Shown in pieces: positions 53,358 to 62,898 of a stretch of DNA of 64,000 bases. This DNA is from Oscillospiraceae bacterium. Its GTDB lineage: Bacteria > Bacillota > Clostridia > Oscillospirales > Ruminococcaceae. The DNA lies in NCBI GenBank assembly GCA_900768245.1, contig CAAGCE010000193.1:1-64000 (forward strand). The letters are read 5' to 3'. A model generated the notes under the pieces. That model had not been told where the DNA came from. It saw nothing but the letters and a program-made list of their open reading frames with translations, and searched no databases. The stretch's first letter is position 1. Each line of letters starts with the position of its first letter. Position numbers and translations under genes: made by a program.

Positions 53358-54431
53358 TTGAGTAATGCAGAATGGAATACTATATCATTTCCAAAGCTTA
53401 ATCTTGAATTTCCTGTATACAGCACAGCATTTACCGTATTTGGGATCGAAATAAAATGGTATGGGATACTCATTGCGATAGGTGTACTTCTTGCGCTGAT
53501 ATACTGTTTCCGCAGAATGAAAAGTGTTGGCATTGACAGTGACAGAGCAACAGATGTTGTTTTCTTCGCATTTATTGGCGGCATTTTGGGTGCAAGATCA
53601 TATTATGTCATAATGCAATGGGATCAGTACAAGGACGATATAAAAGAAATTTTTGCCATAAGGGACGGAGGACTTGCCATTTACGGCGGTCTTATAGGGG
53701 CTTTGCTCGTAGGAATGCTTATGTGCAAAATAAGAAAGGTCAAACTGCTTCCTCTTCTTGACCTCGCCAGCATGGGTTTCCTTATTGGTCAGGCATTCGG
53801 AAGATGGGGAAATTTCTTTAATCATGAAGCGTTTGGTTCAAATACAACACTTCCTTGGGGTATGACAAGTCCGAGAATACAGTCTGTTCTTACAAAAACT
53901 GCATCTCAGATATATGAAACCTGCGGTGTTACCGTTGATCCATCCGCTCCTGTTCACCCTTGCTTTTTATATGAGTTTATATGGTGTCTTATCGGATTTA
54001 TCCTGCTGCACCTGTATTTCAAGCACAGAAGGTTTGACGGTGAAATATTCTTCCTTTATATAGGCTGGTATGGTCTTGGACGTTTCTTTATTGAAGGACT
54101 TCGCACCGACAGTCTTATGGTTGGTCATATCCGTATTTCTCAGCTTGTTGCAGCTGCAAGCGTAATTGCTTCAATAGTTGTAATTATTGCAAAGAGAATG
54201 AAGATCAAGACAGACGGTGAGTATATATTCTACAAGGATACGGAAGAATCCAAAAAACTTCTTGCAGAAGCTGAAGCCAAAAACATCGAAGATGAACGCA
54301 AGCGAGCTGAAAAGAAAGCTAAGCGTATGAACAACGACTCAGAGCTTGACCCTAAAGACAAGCTTGTTGACAATGAGGACGAAATTACTGAAAATAAAAC
54401 GGAGGACGATAAAGATGGCAAAGATAATTGA
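53358..54431 (+). CDS. lgt: Prolipoprotein diacylglyceryl transferase
   Basis: 357-aa membrane enzyme adding diacylglycerol to lipobox Cys, needed for the two GH5 lipoproteins in this window. Seven TM segments; GGLAIYGGLIGA and the family signature GRWGNFFNHEAFG are present. The ~75-residue C-terminal tail is highly charged, beyond the usual enzyme length, and ends over the start of folD. TTG start behind GGGAGG. Confidence 0.94.
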   Translation: MSNAEWNTISFPKLNLEFPVYSTAFTVFGIEIKWYGILIAIGVLLALIYCFRRMKSVGIDSDRATDVVFFAFIGGILGARSYYVIMQWDQYKDDIKEIFAIRDGGLAIYGGLIGALLVGMLMCKIRKVKLLPLLDLASMGFLIGQAFGRWGNFFNHEAFGSNTTLPWGMTSPRIQSVLTKTASQIYETCGVTVDPSAPVHPCFLYEFIWCLIGFILLHLYFKHRRFDGEIFFLYIGWYGLGRFFIEGLRTDSLMVGHIRISQLVAAASVIASIVVIIAKRMKIKTDGEYIFYKDTEESKKLLAEAEAKNIEDERKRAEKKAKRMNNDSELDPKDKLVDNEDEITENKTEDDKDGKDN

Positions 54432-55269
54432 TGGCAAAGCAATTTCAGCCAATGTAAAAGCACAGGTCAAGGCTGAAGCCGATAAACTTAAAGAGCAGGG
54501 AATAGAGATAGGTCTTGCAGTTGTAATTGCCGGAAATAATCCTGCATCAAGAGTTTATGTAAACAATAAAAAGAAAGCTTGTGCAGAGGTCGGATTTAAT
54601 TCATATGAATATGCACTTTCCGAAGAAACTACACAGGAAGAACTTCTTGATCTTGTAAAAAAGCTTAATGAAGATGACAAAGTAAACGGTATTCTTGTTC
54701 AGCTTCCTCTCCCTGAGCATATTGATGAAAATGCTGTTATCAATACAATTCGTCCTGAAAAAGACGTTGACGCATTTCACCCTGAAAATGTCGGACATAT
54801 TATGATAGGCGACTTTAATTTTCTGCCGTGTACACCTGCCGGCGTAATGGAAATGCTTGCTCAGAGCGGTATTGAAACCGAGGGCAAGGATTGTGTTGTT
54901 ATCGGAAGAAGCAACATTGTCGGAAAACCTATGGCAATGCTTCTTCTTCACAAGAATGCTACTGTTACAATATGTCATTCACGTACAAAAAATCTTGCTG
55001 AAATATGCAGAAGAGCTGATATTCTCGTTGCGGCAGTCGGAAGGGCTAAATTTGTAACAGCTGATATGATAAAAGACGGTGCAGTTGTTATTGATGTCGG
55101 TATGAACAGACTTGAAAGCGGCAAGCTTTGCGGTGATGTTGATTATGACGGCTGCTTTGAAAAAGCAGGATATATCACACCTGTTCCGGGCGGAGTAGGT
55201 CCTATGACAATTGCAATGCTTATGAAAAATACCCTTACATCTGCAAAAGTCAAAAATAACATAAAATAA
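54415..55269 (+). CDS. folD: Methylenetetrahydrofolate dehydrogenase/cyclohydrolase
   Basis: 284-aa bifunctional folate enzyme. Catalytic YVNNKKKACAEVG (Tyr/Lys), VQLPLPEHI, CTPAGVMEML and VIGRSNIVGKPMA are all intact. Start ATG 54415 lies 17 nt inside lgt, behind GGAGGACG. Confidence 0.94.
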   Translation: MAKIIDGKAISANVKAQVKAEADKLKEQGIEIGLAVVIAGNNPASRVYVNNKKKACAEVGFNSYEYALSEETTQEELLDLVKKLNEDDKVNGILVQLPLPEHIDENAVINTIRPEKDVDAFHPENVGHIMIGDFNFLPCTPAGVMEMLAQSGIETEGKDCVVIGRSNIVGKPMAMLLLHKNATVTICHSRTKNLAEICRRADILVAAVGRAKFVTADMIKDGAVVIDVGMNRLESGKLCGDVDYDGCFEKAGYITPVPGGVGPMTIAMLMKNTLTSAKVKNNIK

Positions 55270-55282
55270 ACGTATAAAACAG

Positions 55283-55323
55283 CACCTCCCGTGTCAATAA
55301 TATGACTTGGGAGGTGTTTTTTT
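55283..55323 (+). terminator. Terminator-like hairpin whose 3' arm is the SD of the next gene
   Basis: CACCTCCC (55283-55290) pairs with GGGAGGTG (55309-55316), with an inner GTCA/TGAC pairing, followed by T7. GGGAGGTG is also the only SD for the PBP, and its TTG start (55322) uses the U-tract. Folding would both terminate folD transcription and hide the SD. Confidence 0.8.
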
Positions 55324-56905
55324 GTCAGGCAGAATAAAGTTTTTGATAGTGTTGCTGTCTATTTTCGCGATACTGCTTTCAGTACAGGTCTTTATAATAA
55401 AAAATGATGAAAAAGTTATAAAAGCGTCAGCAGGCAGGGGACAATATAAAATAAGCAATATCGGCGAATACGCTTCCATATATGATTGCAACGGTCAGCG
55501 GCTCAATAATCTTTCATACGAATACAAAGCTGTAATAGACCCAAACAGCGAAAATGCTCTGAAAATTATTTCATATATAGATGATATTGATACCTATACA
55601 AACGGTATGAAAGGTAATCTTCCGTTTTTATGCAACGTTTCACAGGAGTACATTGATAATACGATTGTTTTTAAAAATGCAGTAAGAACAGACAGCGATC
55701 AGCTTGCAAGGCATATTGTAGGTTATACATCAGACAATAAGGGCGTATGCGGCATTGAATACGGTTTTGACAGCTTTTTAAGGGAAAACTATACAAAAAA
55801 TGAAGCCACATTCAGCATAAATGCGGTGGGAAGTGTTCTTGACGGGCTTTATTCGGATTGTTCTTTTGCCGAGCCGCTTGATTCTGGAGTTGTTACAGCA
55901 ATTGACTCAGATATTCAGATGATATGTGAAAATGCACTGAAATATTCGGGTATAGATATGGGAACTGTTATTGTTATGGACGTAAAAACAGGGGAGATAA
56001 AAGCCTGTGTAAGCTATCCTCAGTTTGACCCTGATGACCTTGAAGCAAGTATAAATGATGAACGTTCGCCGTTTATCAATCGTGCATTTTCGGCATACAG
56101 CGTTGGTTCAATTTTTAAGCTTGTAACCTCCGCAGCTGCATTGGAGCTTGGGATAAGTCCTGATTTTACCTATACCTGTGACGGTTCAATTGACGTGAAT
56201 GGACAGATATTTAACTGTCATAAATGGGGCGGTCACGGTGAAATAAATATGTATGAAGCAATAGAGCTTTCCTGCAATCCGTATTTTATTGCATTAAGCG
56301 AATATATTGATACGGACTGTTTTCTGGATACGGCTCGGAAGTTTGGATTTAGTGAACAAACAGAATTATGCAATGGTATTACATCTGTTTCAGGTTATCT
56401 TCCAACATCCCGTGAGCTTTCAGTAAGAGCAGAGCTTGGCAACTTTTCATTCGGACAGGGCAAGCTTACTGCTACGCCGTTACAAATATGCCGAATGACA
56501 GCTGCAATTGCAAATAACGGAATGTGTCCTTATCCAAAGCTTATTCTCGGAATAAAAAATGCAGACGGAACATTTGACAAAACAGAATATCCTATAAATC
56601 AAAGAGTCATTTCCTATCTTACTGCCAAAAAGCTGCAGCAATTTATGACTGACACAGTAAATGCGGATAATTCATATTCAAAATCATATATAGTTTCAAG
56701 TGCGGGAAAAACCTCTACCGCTCAGACAGGACGTTTTAATGAAAACGGCACAGAGCAATTGAATTGTTGGTTTACCGGATATTTTCCGACCGATAACCCA
56801 CAATATGCTGTTACGGTCATGATCGAAAACGGTTATTCTGGAAATGCTACCGCTGCACCTATATACAAGCAAATCGCAGAATCCATAACTATAGGTCACC
56901 TCTAA
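55322..56905 (+). CDS. Class B penicillin-binding protein (transpeptidase)
   Basis: 527-aa peptidoglycan transpeptidase. N-terminal TM anchor (FLIVLLSIFAILLSVQVFI), a short dimerisation-type region, and a transpeptidase domain with active-site Ser in SVGSIFKL (SxxK), LSCNPYF (SxN) and SAGKTSTAQTG (KTG motif as KTS). Shorter than FtsI or SpoVD; no PASTA domain. The closest type is a PBP2/PbpA-like elongation or sporulation enzyme. TTG start, SD inside a terminator hairpin. The last codons (56890-56907) match 102-119 of the window in inverted orientation. Confidence 0.85.
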   Translation: MSGRIKFLIVLLSIFAILLSVQVFIIKNDEKVIKASAGRGQYKISNIGEYASIYDCNGQRLNNLSYEYKAVIDPNSENALKIISYIDDIDTYTNGMKGNLPFLCNVSQEYIDNTIVFKNAVRTDSDQLARHIVGYTSDNKGVCGIEYGFDSFLRENYTKNEATFSINAVGSVLDGLYSDCSFAEPLDSGVVTAIDSDIQMICENALKYSGIDMGTVIVMDVKTGEIKACVSYPQFDPDDLEASINDERSPFINRAFSAYSVGSIFKLVTSAAALELGISPDFTYTCDGSIDVNGQIFNCHKWGGHGEINMYEAIELSCNPYFIALSEYIDTDCFLDTARKFGFSEQTELCNGITSVSGYLPTSRELSVRAELGNFSFGQGKLTATPLQICRMTAAIANNGMCPYPKLILGIKNADGTFDKTEYPINQRVISYLTAKKLQQFMTDTVNADNSYSKSYIVSSAGKTSTAQTGRFNENGTEQLNCWFTGYFPTDNPQYAVTVMIENGYSGNATAAPIYKQIAESITIGHL

Positions 56906-56912
56906 AAGAAAA

Positions 56913-56967
56913 AACAGCAGATAAACAGGAACAACACAATTAAGTGCCTGCTGTTTCATCTGCTGTT
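56913..56967 (-). terminator. Terminator of the small cysteine-rich gene
   Basis: Long imperfect stem from AACAGCAGAT...AACAGG with CCTG...ATCTGCTGTT. On the minus strand six U follow. Confidence 0.65.
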
Positions 56968-56984
56968 GAGTGTTTGGTTTTTAA

Positions 56985-57194
56985 TTAATCATCATCAAAG
57001 TTTCCCGGAATATGGAGCTGTTTAACAGGGATTCTCTTTAATGGAGAATAAACATATTTTGGACATGATGAATCTCCGTTTACAAGACCTCTTTTCTCAC
57101 AGAGAACTTTTCCGCCGTCCTTAGCTCTCACGCCGAAATGGCAATACTGGCACTGTGGCGGAATATCATTGCCGAAATATTTTTTCTTTGCCAT
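56985..57194 (-). CDS. Small four-cysteine protein, probably zinc-binding
   Basis: 69-aa basic protein not recognised. Cys residues in QCQYCHFG and, after a basic loop, VLCEKRG and SSCPKYVY suggest a zinc ribbon-like fold; conserved tail KRIPVKQLHIPG. Start ATG 57194 with GAAAGGA 9 nt upstream. It is convergent with the PBP gene and upstream of ylbJ in the minus direction, so it has its own transcript or shares that of ylbJ. Confidence 0.72.
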   Translation of the reverse strand: MAKKKYFGNDIPPQCQYCHFGVRAKDGGKVLCEKRGLVNGDSSCPKYVYSPLKRIPVKQLHIPGNFDDD

Positions 57195-57241
57195 ACTATC
57201 AGTTCCTTTCAATTGTATCTATTATATTAATATTTATTATA

Positions 57242-58330
57242 TCACATTTTTTTATTTTTGGCTATATAATTATTTGATAACAATAAAATTGTCATAATTA
57301 ACAAAAACAAGCTTGGTATTGGTGAAATATGACGATAACCAACTGTAAAACTACTGCTAATTTGGAGTGTTTCATCTATTCTAAAAACATATATTATAAT
57401 TTTACAACAAATATATGAAATAAATATTGACATAATTCTGCATAAGTAATAAATATTAGTTGACAAACCATTTTGAATGATTCCCTCTACCTGCATTATA
57501 ACGCAAAGTCCACCGAAAGATAAAAGTGATGTAACTATCGGCATTAATTCTACGTCGTAGGAAATACCGCTTATATTGCTTATTTCTAAAATAGATCTTA
57601 TTATGCAAATGCAGTCTGAGTATGAAACACCTGCTAAACGTGAAAGCCTGTTTGCCGCAAAAGCTATTGCCCCTGTTTCTTCAAGCACAGCTGTTATAGA
57701 CGCAAAAAAGATTATAGCACCGCATATTTTCAGAATACCTGCTCCGCCTGAATATATAGAATCAATAAAAGTATGCACTGACATATCAAATGAAATTTTT
57801 GCTTCTTTTTCTTTTTGAGGAACTTTATTTTTTAGCCCCAAAGCTGCTCCCAATATAAAATTTGAAATAAATATACACAAAAAAATAAGCAGTCCCGCTT
57901 TAATGCTTGAATATATGGCTGAACCCGCTACCCCGCAAAAGAAAGCAGGTCCGCCCAGATAGCAATATCCTAACATTTTTTCAGCAGTTGATACATCTAT
58001 TTTGTTTTGCCTGTGCAGATCTGTAATAAGCTTTGCACCTATGGGATAACCTGCAGCAGAGCTTAAAATAAAAACAGAAAAGTATTCGGTCGGTATTCTG
58101 AAAATATAACGTGAAACAATATCAAATGGTTTGCTTAATGCTTTATATAAATTTGATGAAACAACAAATCCCGATACTACCATAAATGCATATAATGACG
58201 GTATTATAGTTGTCAGACAGGTTTTTATAGCCTTTACAACGCTTTCTGTCACAGCCTTTGAATAACAGATCAATGCCGCAAGATAGACTATAGCAGCTAT
58301 TCCGATAAAAATGTTAAGTACCTTTTTCAT
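57242..58330 (-). CDS. ylbJ: Sporulation integral membrane protein YlbJ
   Basis: 362-aa polytopic protein of the nucleoside-recognition (Gate) family, required for heat-resistant spores in Bacillus. About eight TM segments; SSAAGYPIGAKL and GYCYLGGPAFFCG motifs of the Gate domain are visible. Start ATG 58330 with AGAGG upstream; a longer in-frame extension has no ribosome site and would run into the divergent promoter region. Divergent from yqfC. Confidence 0.88.
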   Translation of the reverse strand: MKKVLNIFIGIAAIVYLAALICYSKAVTESVVKAIKTCLTTIIPSLYAFMVVSGFVVSSNLYKALSKPFDIVSRYIFRIPTEYFSVFILSSAAGYPIGAKLITDLHRQNKIDVSTAEKMLGYCYLGGPAFFCGVAGSAIYSSIKAGLLIFLCIFISNFILGAALGLKNKVPQKEKEAKISFDMSVHTFIDSIYSGGAGILKICGAIIFFASITAVLEETGAIAFAANRLSRLAGVSYSDCICIIRSILEISNISGISYDVELMPIVTSLLSFGGLCVIMQVEGIIQNGLSTNIYYLCRIMSIFISYICCKIIIYVFRIDETLQISSSFTVGYRHISPIPSLFLLIMTILLLSNNYIAKNKKM

Positions 58331-58439
58331 AAGTTGTGCCTCTTTAATTTGATATTTTATATAAGTCAATAAAGTATATGTCCATTTTAAAATTAATATA
58401 ATATTAGCAAAGAAAAATGACAGGTCGGAGGACGGTTTT

Positions 58440-58709
58440 ATGAACTTAAAGCTGAAAAGAAAATACAATGGTATGGTCGCCAAGGTATGCAAAAAGCGGC
58501 TGTATTTAAATACATATATGAATATGACGGACAATACAAGGCTTGAAATAGAAAACTGCCGACGTATCATAGAGTATAATGATATTTATATACGCTTGAG
58601 AACATCAACTTTAACAATGCAGGTCTGGGGCAAAGACCTTAAAATTTCCGACTACAACACCGACGGAATTGTCATTGAGGGAACTTTTTCTTCAGTTGAA
58701 TTTGAATGA
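58440..58709 (+). CDS. yqfC: Sporulation protein YqfC
   Basis: 89-aa YabP/YqfC-family protein: NTRLEIENCRRIIEYNDIYI and DLKISDYNTDGIVIEG are typical. Sigma-E-controlled in Bacillus. GGAGG upstream. Followed by yqfD. Confidence 0.9.
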   Translation: MNLKLKRKYNGMVAKVCKKRLYLNTYMNMTDNTRLEIENCRRIIEYNDIYIRLRTSTLTMQVWGKDLKISDYNTDGIVIEGTFSSVEFE

Positions 58710-58715
58710 GGAGTG

Positions 58716-59894
58716 ATGTATGCTTTGAATATATTGGGATTTGTTACGTTCAGTATCTTTACAGATGATATTTCAGCTATGCTTAACAAATTAAAAAACA
58801 GCGGTTTTTCCATACATAATGTAAAAGTTGAAAAAGACAGATTTATTATCGGAAATATCCATTGGTACAATCTGAACGAGCTTCAGGAACTTGTAAAAGG
58901 CAGCTCAGCAGAGCTTGAAATCCTTAATAAGCATGGGATAATTTTCAAACTGATAGAATATAAAAGACGGCTTGGTATAATTATGGGGACGATCTTAGCC
59001 TGTGCATTGATCTTTTATTTTTCAAATACTGTACTTGTAATAGAAGTTTACGGAAACGAAAGTATGTCCGACCGGCAAATAATATCTGTACTTAACGATT
59101 ACGGGATAGCAATCGGAAAATTTATTCCTGCGCTTGATATTCGCCGCTGTGAACGTCAGATAATCACCGCATTTGATAAATTCAGCTGGATAGGCATACG
59201 TTCATCAGGCTGCCGTATTCTTGTAGAAGTAAGTGAACGTGTAGAAGCGCCTGAAATGGTCGCAACATCTGTACCATGCAATATTATATCCGCTAAAGAC
59301 GCACAGATCGTTGACATTAAAAATGTTCATATGGGAATGCTTGTTCCAATGCTTTACGACGGCGTAAAAAAAGGCGATCTGCTGATAAGCGGAACTGTGG
59401 ACGGAAAGCTTGACCACGATTATTATGTACACGCTATGGGAGAGATAATAGGAAGGTATGACGAAGAAATAACATTTTTCCAGCCATATATTGATTCGGT
59501 ACAAAATTATTCGGATGAAATAAACCGAAAATCATTCTATTTATTCGGAATGCGCATACCCCTTTATGTAAACAAGCCTATTCAGTCCGATTTTGAATAT
59601 AATGAGGAACTTAATTATCTTCATATTTTTAAGCTTAGTATCCCTGTGGGAATAATCTGTTCTGAATATAAGCCATATACAATTGATGAAACAGAGTATA
59701 ACGAAGAGCAGGCTAAGCTCCTGCTTGAAAATAAAATTGCAAACTATGAAGCAAATTTTTATGACGGTGAGGATCTTAAGATAATCAACAAGCAGTTGGA
59801 TTATAAAAATAAACAAGATGGCATTGAAGTCAGCGTTATTTATACATTAGAAGGAGATATAGGCATTGAACAAGAAATTCTGGCAAAATATTAA
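58716..59894 (+). CDS. yqfD: Sporulation protein YqfD
   Basis: 392-aa membrane protein, one clear TM near residue 95 (IIMGTILACALIFYFSNTVL) and a large outer domain with DKFSWIGIRSSGCRI. In Bacillus it is part of the SpoIIIA-SpoIIQ-linked functions of the mother cell. Start uncertain: GTG 58713, ATG 58716 or TTG 58725, all following AGGAG. Confidence 0.88.
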   Translation: MYALNILGFVTFSIFTDDISAMLNKLKNSGFSIHNVKVEKDRFIIGNIHWYNLNELQELVKGSSAELEILNKHGIIFKLIEYKRRLGIIMGTILACALIFYFSNTVLVIEVYGNESMSDRQIISVLNDYGIAIGKFIPALDIRRCERQIITAFDKFSWIGIRSSGCRILVEVSERVEAPEMVATSVPCNIISAKDAQIVDIKNVHMGMLVPMLYDGVKKGDLLISGTVDGKLDHDYYVHAMGEIIGRYDEEITFFQPYIDSVQNYSDEINRKSFYLFGMRIPLYVNKPIQSDFEYNEELNYLHIFKLSIPVGIICSEYKPYTIDETEYNEEQAKLLLENKIANYEANFYDGEDLKIINKQLDYKNKQDGIEVSVIYTLEGDIGIEQEILAKY

Positions 59895-60018
59895 TTTACC
59901 CCCTTTTATTTTTCAAAATAATATGATATAATAAAAATAATTATAGATTTGAGCACAAACGTTTAAGTAAATTTTAGTTTTACCTCAAGCTGTAAAATGA
60001 TGAAGGGCAGGTTTACAC

Positions 60019-60981
60019 ATGGCAGAATGTACAGTCAATGTTGAAAATATAGATCAGATAATTGCACTTTTCGGGAATTTCGATGAAAACATCAATATTT
60101 TACAGCGTATGTACGGAGTTGCAATTCTGAGCAGGGGAAATGACATACGAATAAGCGGTGAAGAAGCTAATGTTGAAAAAGCTAAAAATGCCGTAAACGC
60201 TCTTATCGAACTTATAAAAAAAGGTGAAACTATCAACGAGCAGAATATAAGATATATCAATACTCTTGTTGACGAGGGAACATCAGAAAAAGCTGTACAG
60301 CTTGCAGACGGCGGAATATGCGTGACCACAGGCGGAAAAGTTGTAAAAGCTAAAACCCTTGGTCAGAAAAACTATGTTAAGGCTATCGAAAAAAATACAA
60401 TAGTAATGGGTGTAGGTCCTGCCGGTACAGGTAAGACATATCTTGCTGTTGCAATGGCTGTAAAAGCGTTCAAGGCTCATGAAGTCACAAAAATCATTCT
60501 TACAAGACCTGCCGTTGAAGCAGGTGAAAAGCTTGGATTTCTTCCGGGTGATCTCCAGAACAAGGTCGACCCGTATTTAAGACCGCTCTATGATGCTTTG
60601 TTCGATATGTTTGGTGCAGAAACTTTCGCTAAACATATGGAGCGGGGAAGTATTGAAGTTGCTCCTCTTGCCTATATGCGAGGCAGAACTCTTGATGATT
60701 CATTTATCATTCTTGATGAAGCACAGAACACAACAAGGGAACAGATAAAAATGTTCCTGACCCGTCTTGGATTTAACAGCAAGATGGTCATTACAGGCGA
60801 CATCACACAGATAGATCTTCCTGACAGCAGAAAGTCAGGTCTTATTGATGCTATGCACATACTAAAAAACGTTGATGATATTTCAATAACTCATTTTACA
60901 GAAAGAGATGTTGTCAGACATAAGCTTGTTCAGGATATTATCAAGGCTTATGAAAAGGCAAACGATGAAAGGAAGAAATAA
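60019..60981 (+). CDS. phoH: PhoH-family ATPase
   Basis: 320-aa protein with an N-terminal KH-like domain and a P-loop ATPase: GPAGTGKTYLAVAMA, LTRPAVEAGEKLGFLPGD, ILDEAQNTT. In Bacillus pgpH lies between phoH and ybeY; here ybeY begins 1 nt after phoH. Confidence 0.92.
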   Translation: MAECTVNVENIDQIIALFGNFDENINILQRMYGVAILSRGNDIRISGEEANVEKAKNAVNALIELIKKGETINEQNIRYINTLVDEGTSEKAVQLADGGICVTTGGKVVKAKTLGQKNYVKAIEKNTIVMGVGPAGTGKTYLAVAMAVKAFKAHEVTKIILTRPAVEAGEKLGFLPGDLQNKVDPYLRPLYDALFDMFGAETFAKHMERGSIEVAPLAYMRGRTLDDSFIILDEAQNTTREQIKMFLTRLGFNSKMVITGDITQIDLPDSRKSGLIDAMHILKNVDDISITHFTERDVVRHKLVQDIIKAYEKANDERKK

Positions 60982-60982
60982 A

Positions 60983-61495
60983 ATGGCAAAGTTAAAAGTA
61001 ATGATAAGAAATAATCAGCACGCAGTTAAAATCCCTGTGGGACTTCGTTTGCTTATCAGAAAATGCTGTCAGGCAGTTCTTACAACAGAAAAGTTTGAAA
61101 AAAATGCGGAAGTGAGCGTTTCTTTTGTTGATAACAACGAAATACGCAGACTTAATAAAATTTACCGTGACAAGGATAAGTCAACCGATGTTCTTTCTTT
61201 CCCTTTGGGCGAAAACGGTGTTTATGACATCAACAATGAAACAGGTGCATGCCTGCTCGGAGATGTTGTTATATCTATGGAAACCGCTGTTAAACAAGCC
61301 CGTATTTACGGTCATTCTCTTGAAAGAGAGGTTGGCTTCCTTACTGTTCATTCGATGCTTCATCTTCTTGGCTATGACCACGAAACATCAGCTCTGGACG
61401 CTGCCAAAATGCATGAAAAAGAAGAGCTTATCCTTGAATCATTAGGTGTTTCAAGAGATTCAACATATGTATCAAATGCTGACATCAAAGCTTAA
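60983..61495 (+). CDS. ybeY: Endoribonuclease YbeY
   Basis: 170-aa metal-dependent RNase for rRNA maturation and quality control. Zinc motif HSMLHLLGYDHE with conserved Arg and DVLSFPL upstream. Start ATG 60983, AAAGGA 9 nt before. Confidence 0.94.
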   Translation: MAKLKVMIRNNQHAVKIPVGLRLLIRKCCQAVLTTEKFEKNAEVSVSFVDNNEIRRLNKIYRDKDKSTDVLSFPLGENGVYDINNETGACLLGDVVISMETAVKQARIYGHSLEREVGFLTVHSMLHLLGYDHETSALDAAKMHEKEELILESLGVSRDSTYVSNADIKA

Positions 61496-61937
61496 AAAGT
61501 TTTTTCGCGGATTTAAATTCGCCTTTTACGGTATTATATATACTGTCAGAACTCAGATTAATTTTCGCTTTCATATTACGGCAATGATATGGGTGCTGCT
61601 TTTATCTTTGTTTTATGATTTAAGCGGTACTGAATATGCTGTGCTTTTTCTGACATTTTCATCTGTACTTACACTTGAAACGGTCAATACTGCCATAGAA
61701 AAGGCAGTTGATCTGTGTACCGAAGAACAGCATAAACTTGCCAAAGCTGCAAAGGATACTGCTGCGGGGGCTGTGCTTATTGCAGCAATATTTTCAGTTA
61801 TCATTGCATTTTTTATGTTTTGGGACAAGTCTGTCTTTTTAGAGATAGCAGCTTTTTTTACAGCTTTTCCGCTTATGTGGCTTGCTGTTTTGGTGCTTGC
61901 TGTCATTTCGTTTATTTTTATTTTCAAAGGATTATGA
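61476..61937 (+). CDS. dgkA: Diacylglycerol/undecaprenol kinase
   Basis: ~153-aa small membrane kinase recycling undecaprenol in Gram-positives. TM segments with catalytic LTLETVNTAIEKAVDL and KDTAAGAVLIAAIF. A C-terminal two-helix extension (residues ~120-153) beyond the usual core. Start ATG 61476 overlaps ybeY by 20 nt; GTG 61446 and ATG 61467 are alternatives. Confidence 0.88.
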   Translation: MLTSKLKKFFRGFKFAFYGIIYTVRTQINFRFHITAMIWVLLLSLFYDLSGTEYAVLFLTFSSVLTLETVNTAIEKAVDLCTEEQHKLAKAAKDTAAGAVLIAAIFSVIIAFFMFWDKSVFLEIAAFFTAFPLMWLAVLVLAVISFIFIFKGL

Positions 61938-61938
61938 T

Positions 61939-62853
61939 ATGGATACAAAAATTGAATTTATTACAATAGTAGGACGTGCCAACGCTGGCAAATCCTCACT
62001 TCTTAATGCACTTGTTGGCGAAAAAATCGCTATGATAAGTGCAAAACCTCAGACTACACGAACAAGAATAACAGGTCTTGTTACACAGAATGAGACTCAG
62101 TATGTTTTTATGGACACTCCGGGTGTACAGAAAGCTAAAAATAAGCTTGGTGAACATATGAATAAGACTGTAAAGGATTCTGTTACCGATGTTGACCTTA
62201 TTCTTATGGTAGCTGATGCTGCAAAGAACATCAATGATATTGACAAGTCGATCATTGCAAGCTTTAAGAAAAAGGATAATGTTATACTTATCCTCAATAA
62301 AATAGATCTCATTTCCGAAAAAGAGCAGATAGCGGTAAAAATCGCTGAATTTTCTGCACTTTATGACTTCAATGCAATTATCCCTATAAGCGTTACTGAA
62401 AATGACGGTATTGATATTGTGTGGGAAGAAACAAAAAAGTATGCAGTTGAAGGTCCTCATTATTTTCCTGATGATTCACTTACAGACCAGCCTGAAAGAG
62501 TTCTTGCAAGTGAAATAATCCGTGAGAAGATACTTAACCTTATGCACGATGAAGTTCCGCACGGTATTGCTGTGACCGTAGAAGAAATGAAAGAGCGTGT
62601 TGACCGCAGCGGTGACGATATTCTTGATATTTCCGCAGTTATTTTCTGTGAAAGAGAATCGCACAAGGGTATGGTCATTGGCAAAAACGGAACTATGCTC
62701 AAGAAAATAGGTCAGCTTGCAAGAGAAGACCTTGAAAACTTTTTTGAGATCAAAGTTAATTTACAATGCTGGGTAAAAGTAAAGGAAGACTGGAGAAACA
62801 AAGAAGCTCTTATCCGTAATTTCGGTCTTTCAAATAATTCCACTAATAACTAA
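61939..62853 (+). CDS. era: GTPase Era
   Basis: 304-aa ribosome-assembly GTPase. G1 GRANAGKSSLL, G3 DTPGV, G4 LNKIDL and a C-terminal KH domain with VIGKNGTMLKKIG. Start 61939 with AAAGGA 7 nt upstream. The cdd gene often found between dgkA and era is absent. Confidence 0.95.
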   Translation: MDTKIEFITIVGRANAGKSSLLNALVGEKIAMISAKPQTTRTRITGLVTQNETQYVFMDTPGVQKAKNKLGEHMNKTVKDSVTDVDLILMVADAAKNINDIDKSIIASFKKKDNVILILNKIDLISEKEQIAVKIAEFSALYDFNAIIPISVTENDGIDIVWEETKKYAVEGPHYFPDDSLTDQPERVLASEIIREKILNLMHDEVPHGIAVTVEEMKERVDRSGDDILDISAVIFCERESHKGMVIGKNGTMLKKIGQLAREDLENFFEIKVNLQCWVKVKEDWRNKEALIRNFGLSNNSTNN

Positions 62854-62898
62854 AATCAGCAGGGGTATAATTGTAATATAGCTGAAGGAGGCTGTATT

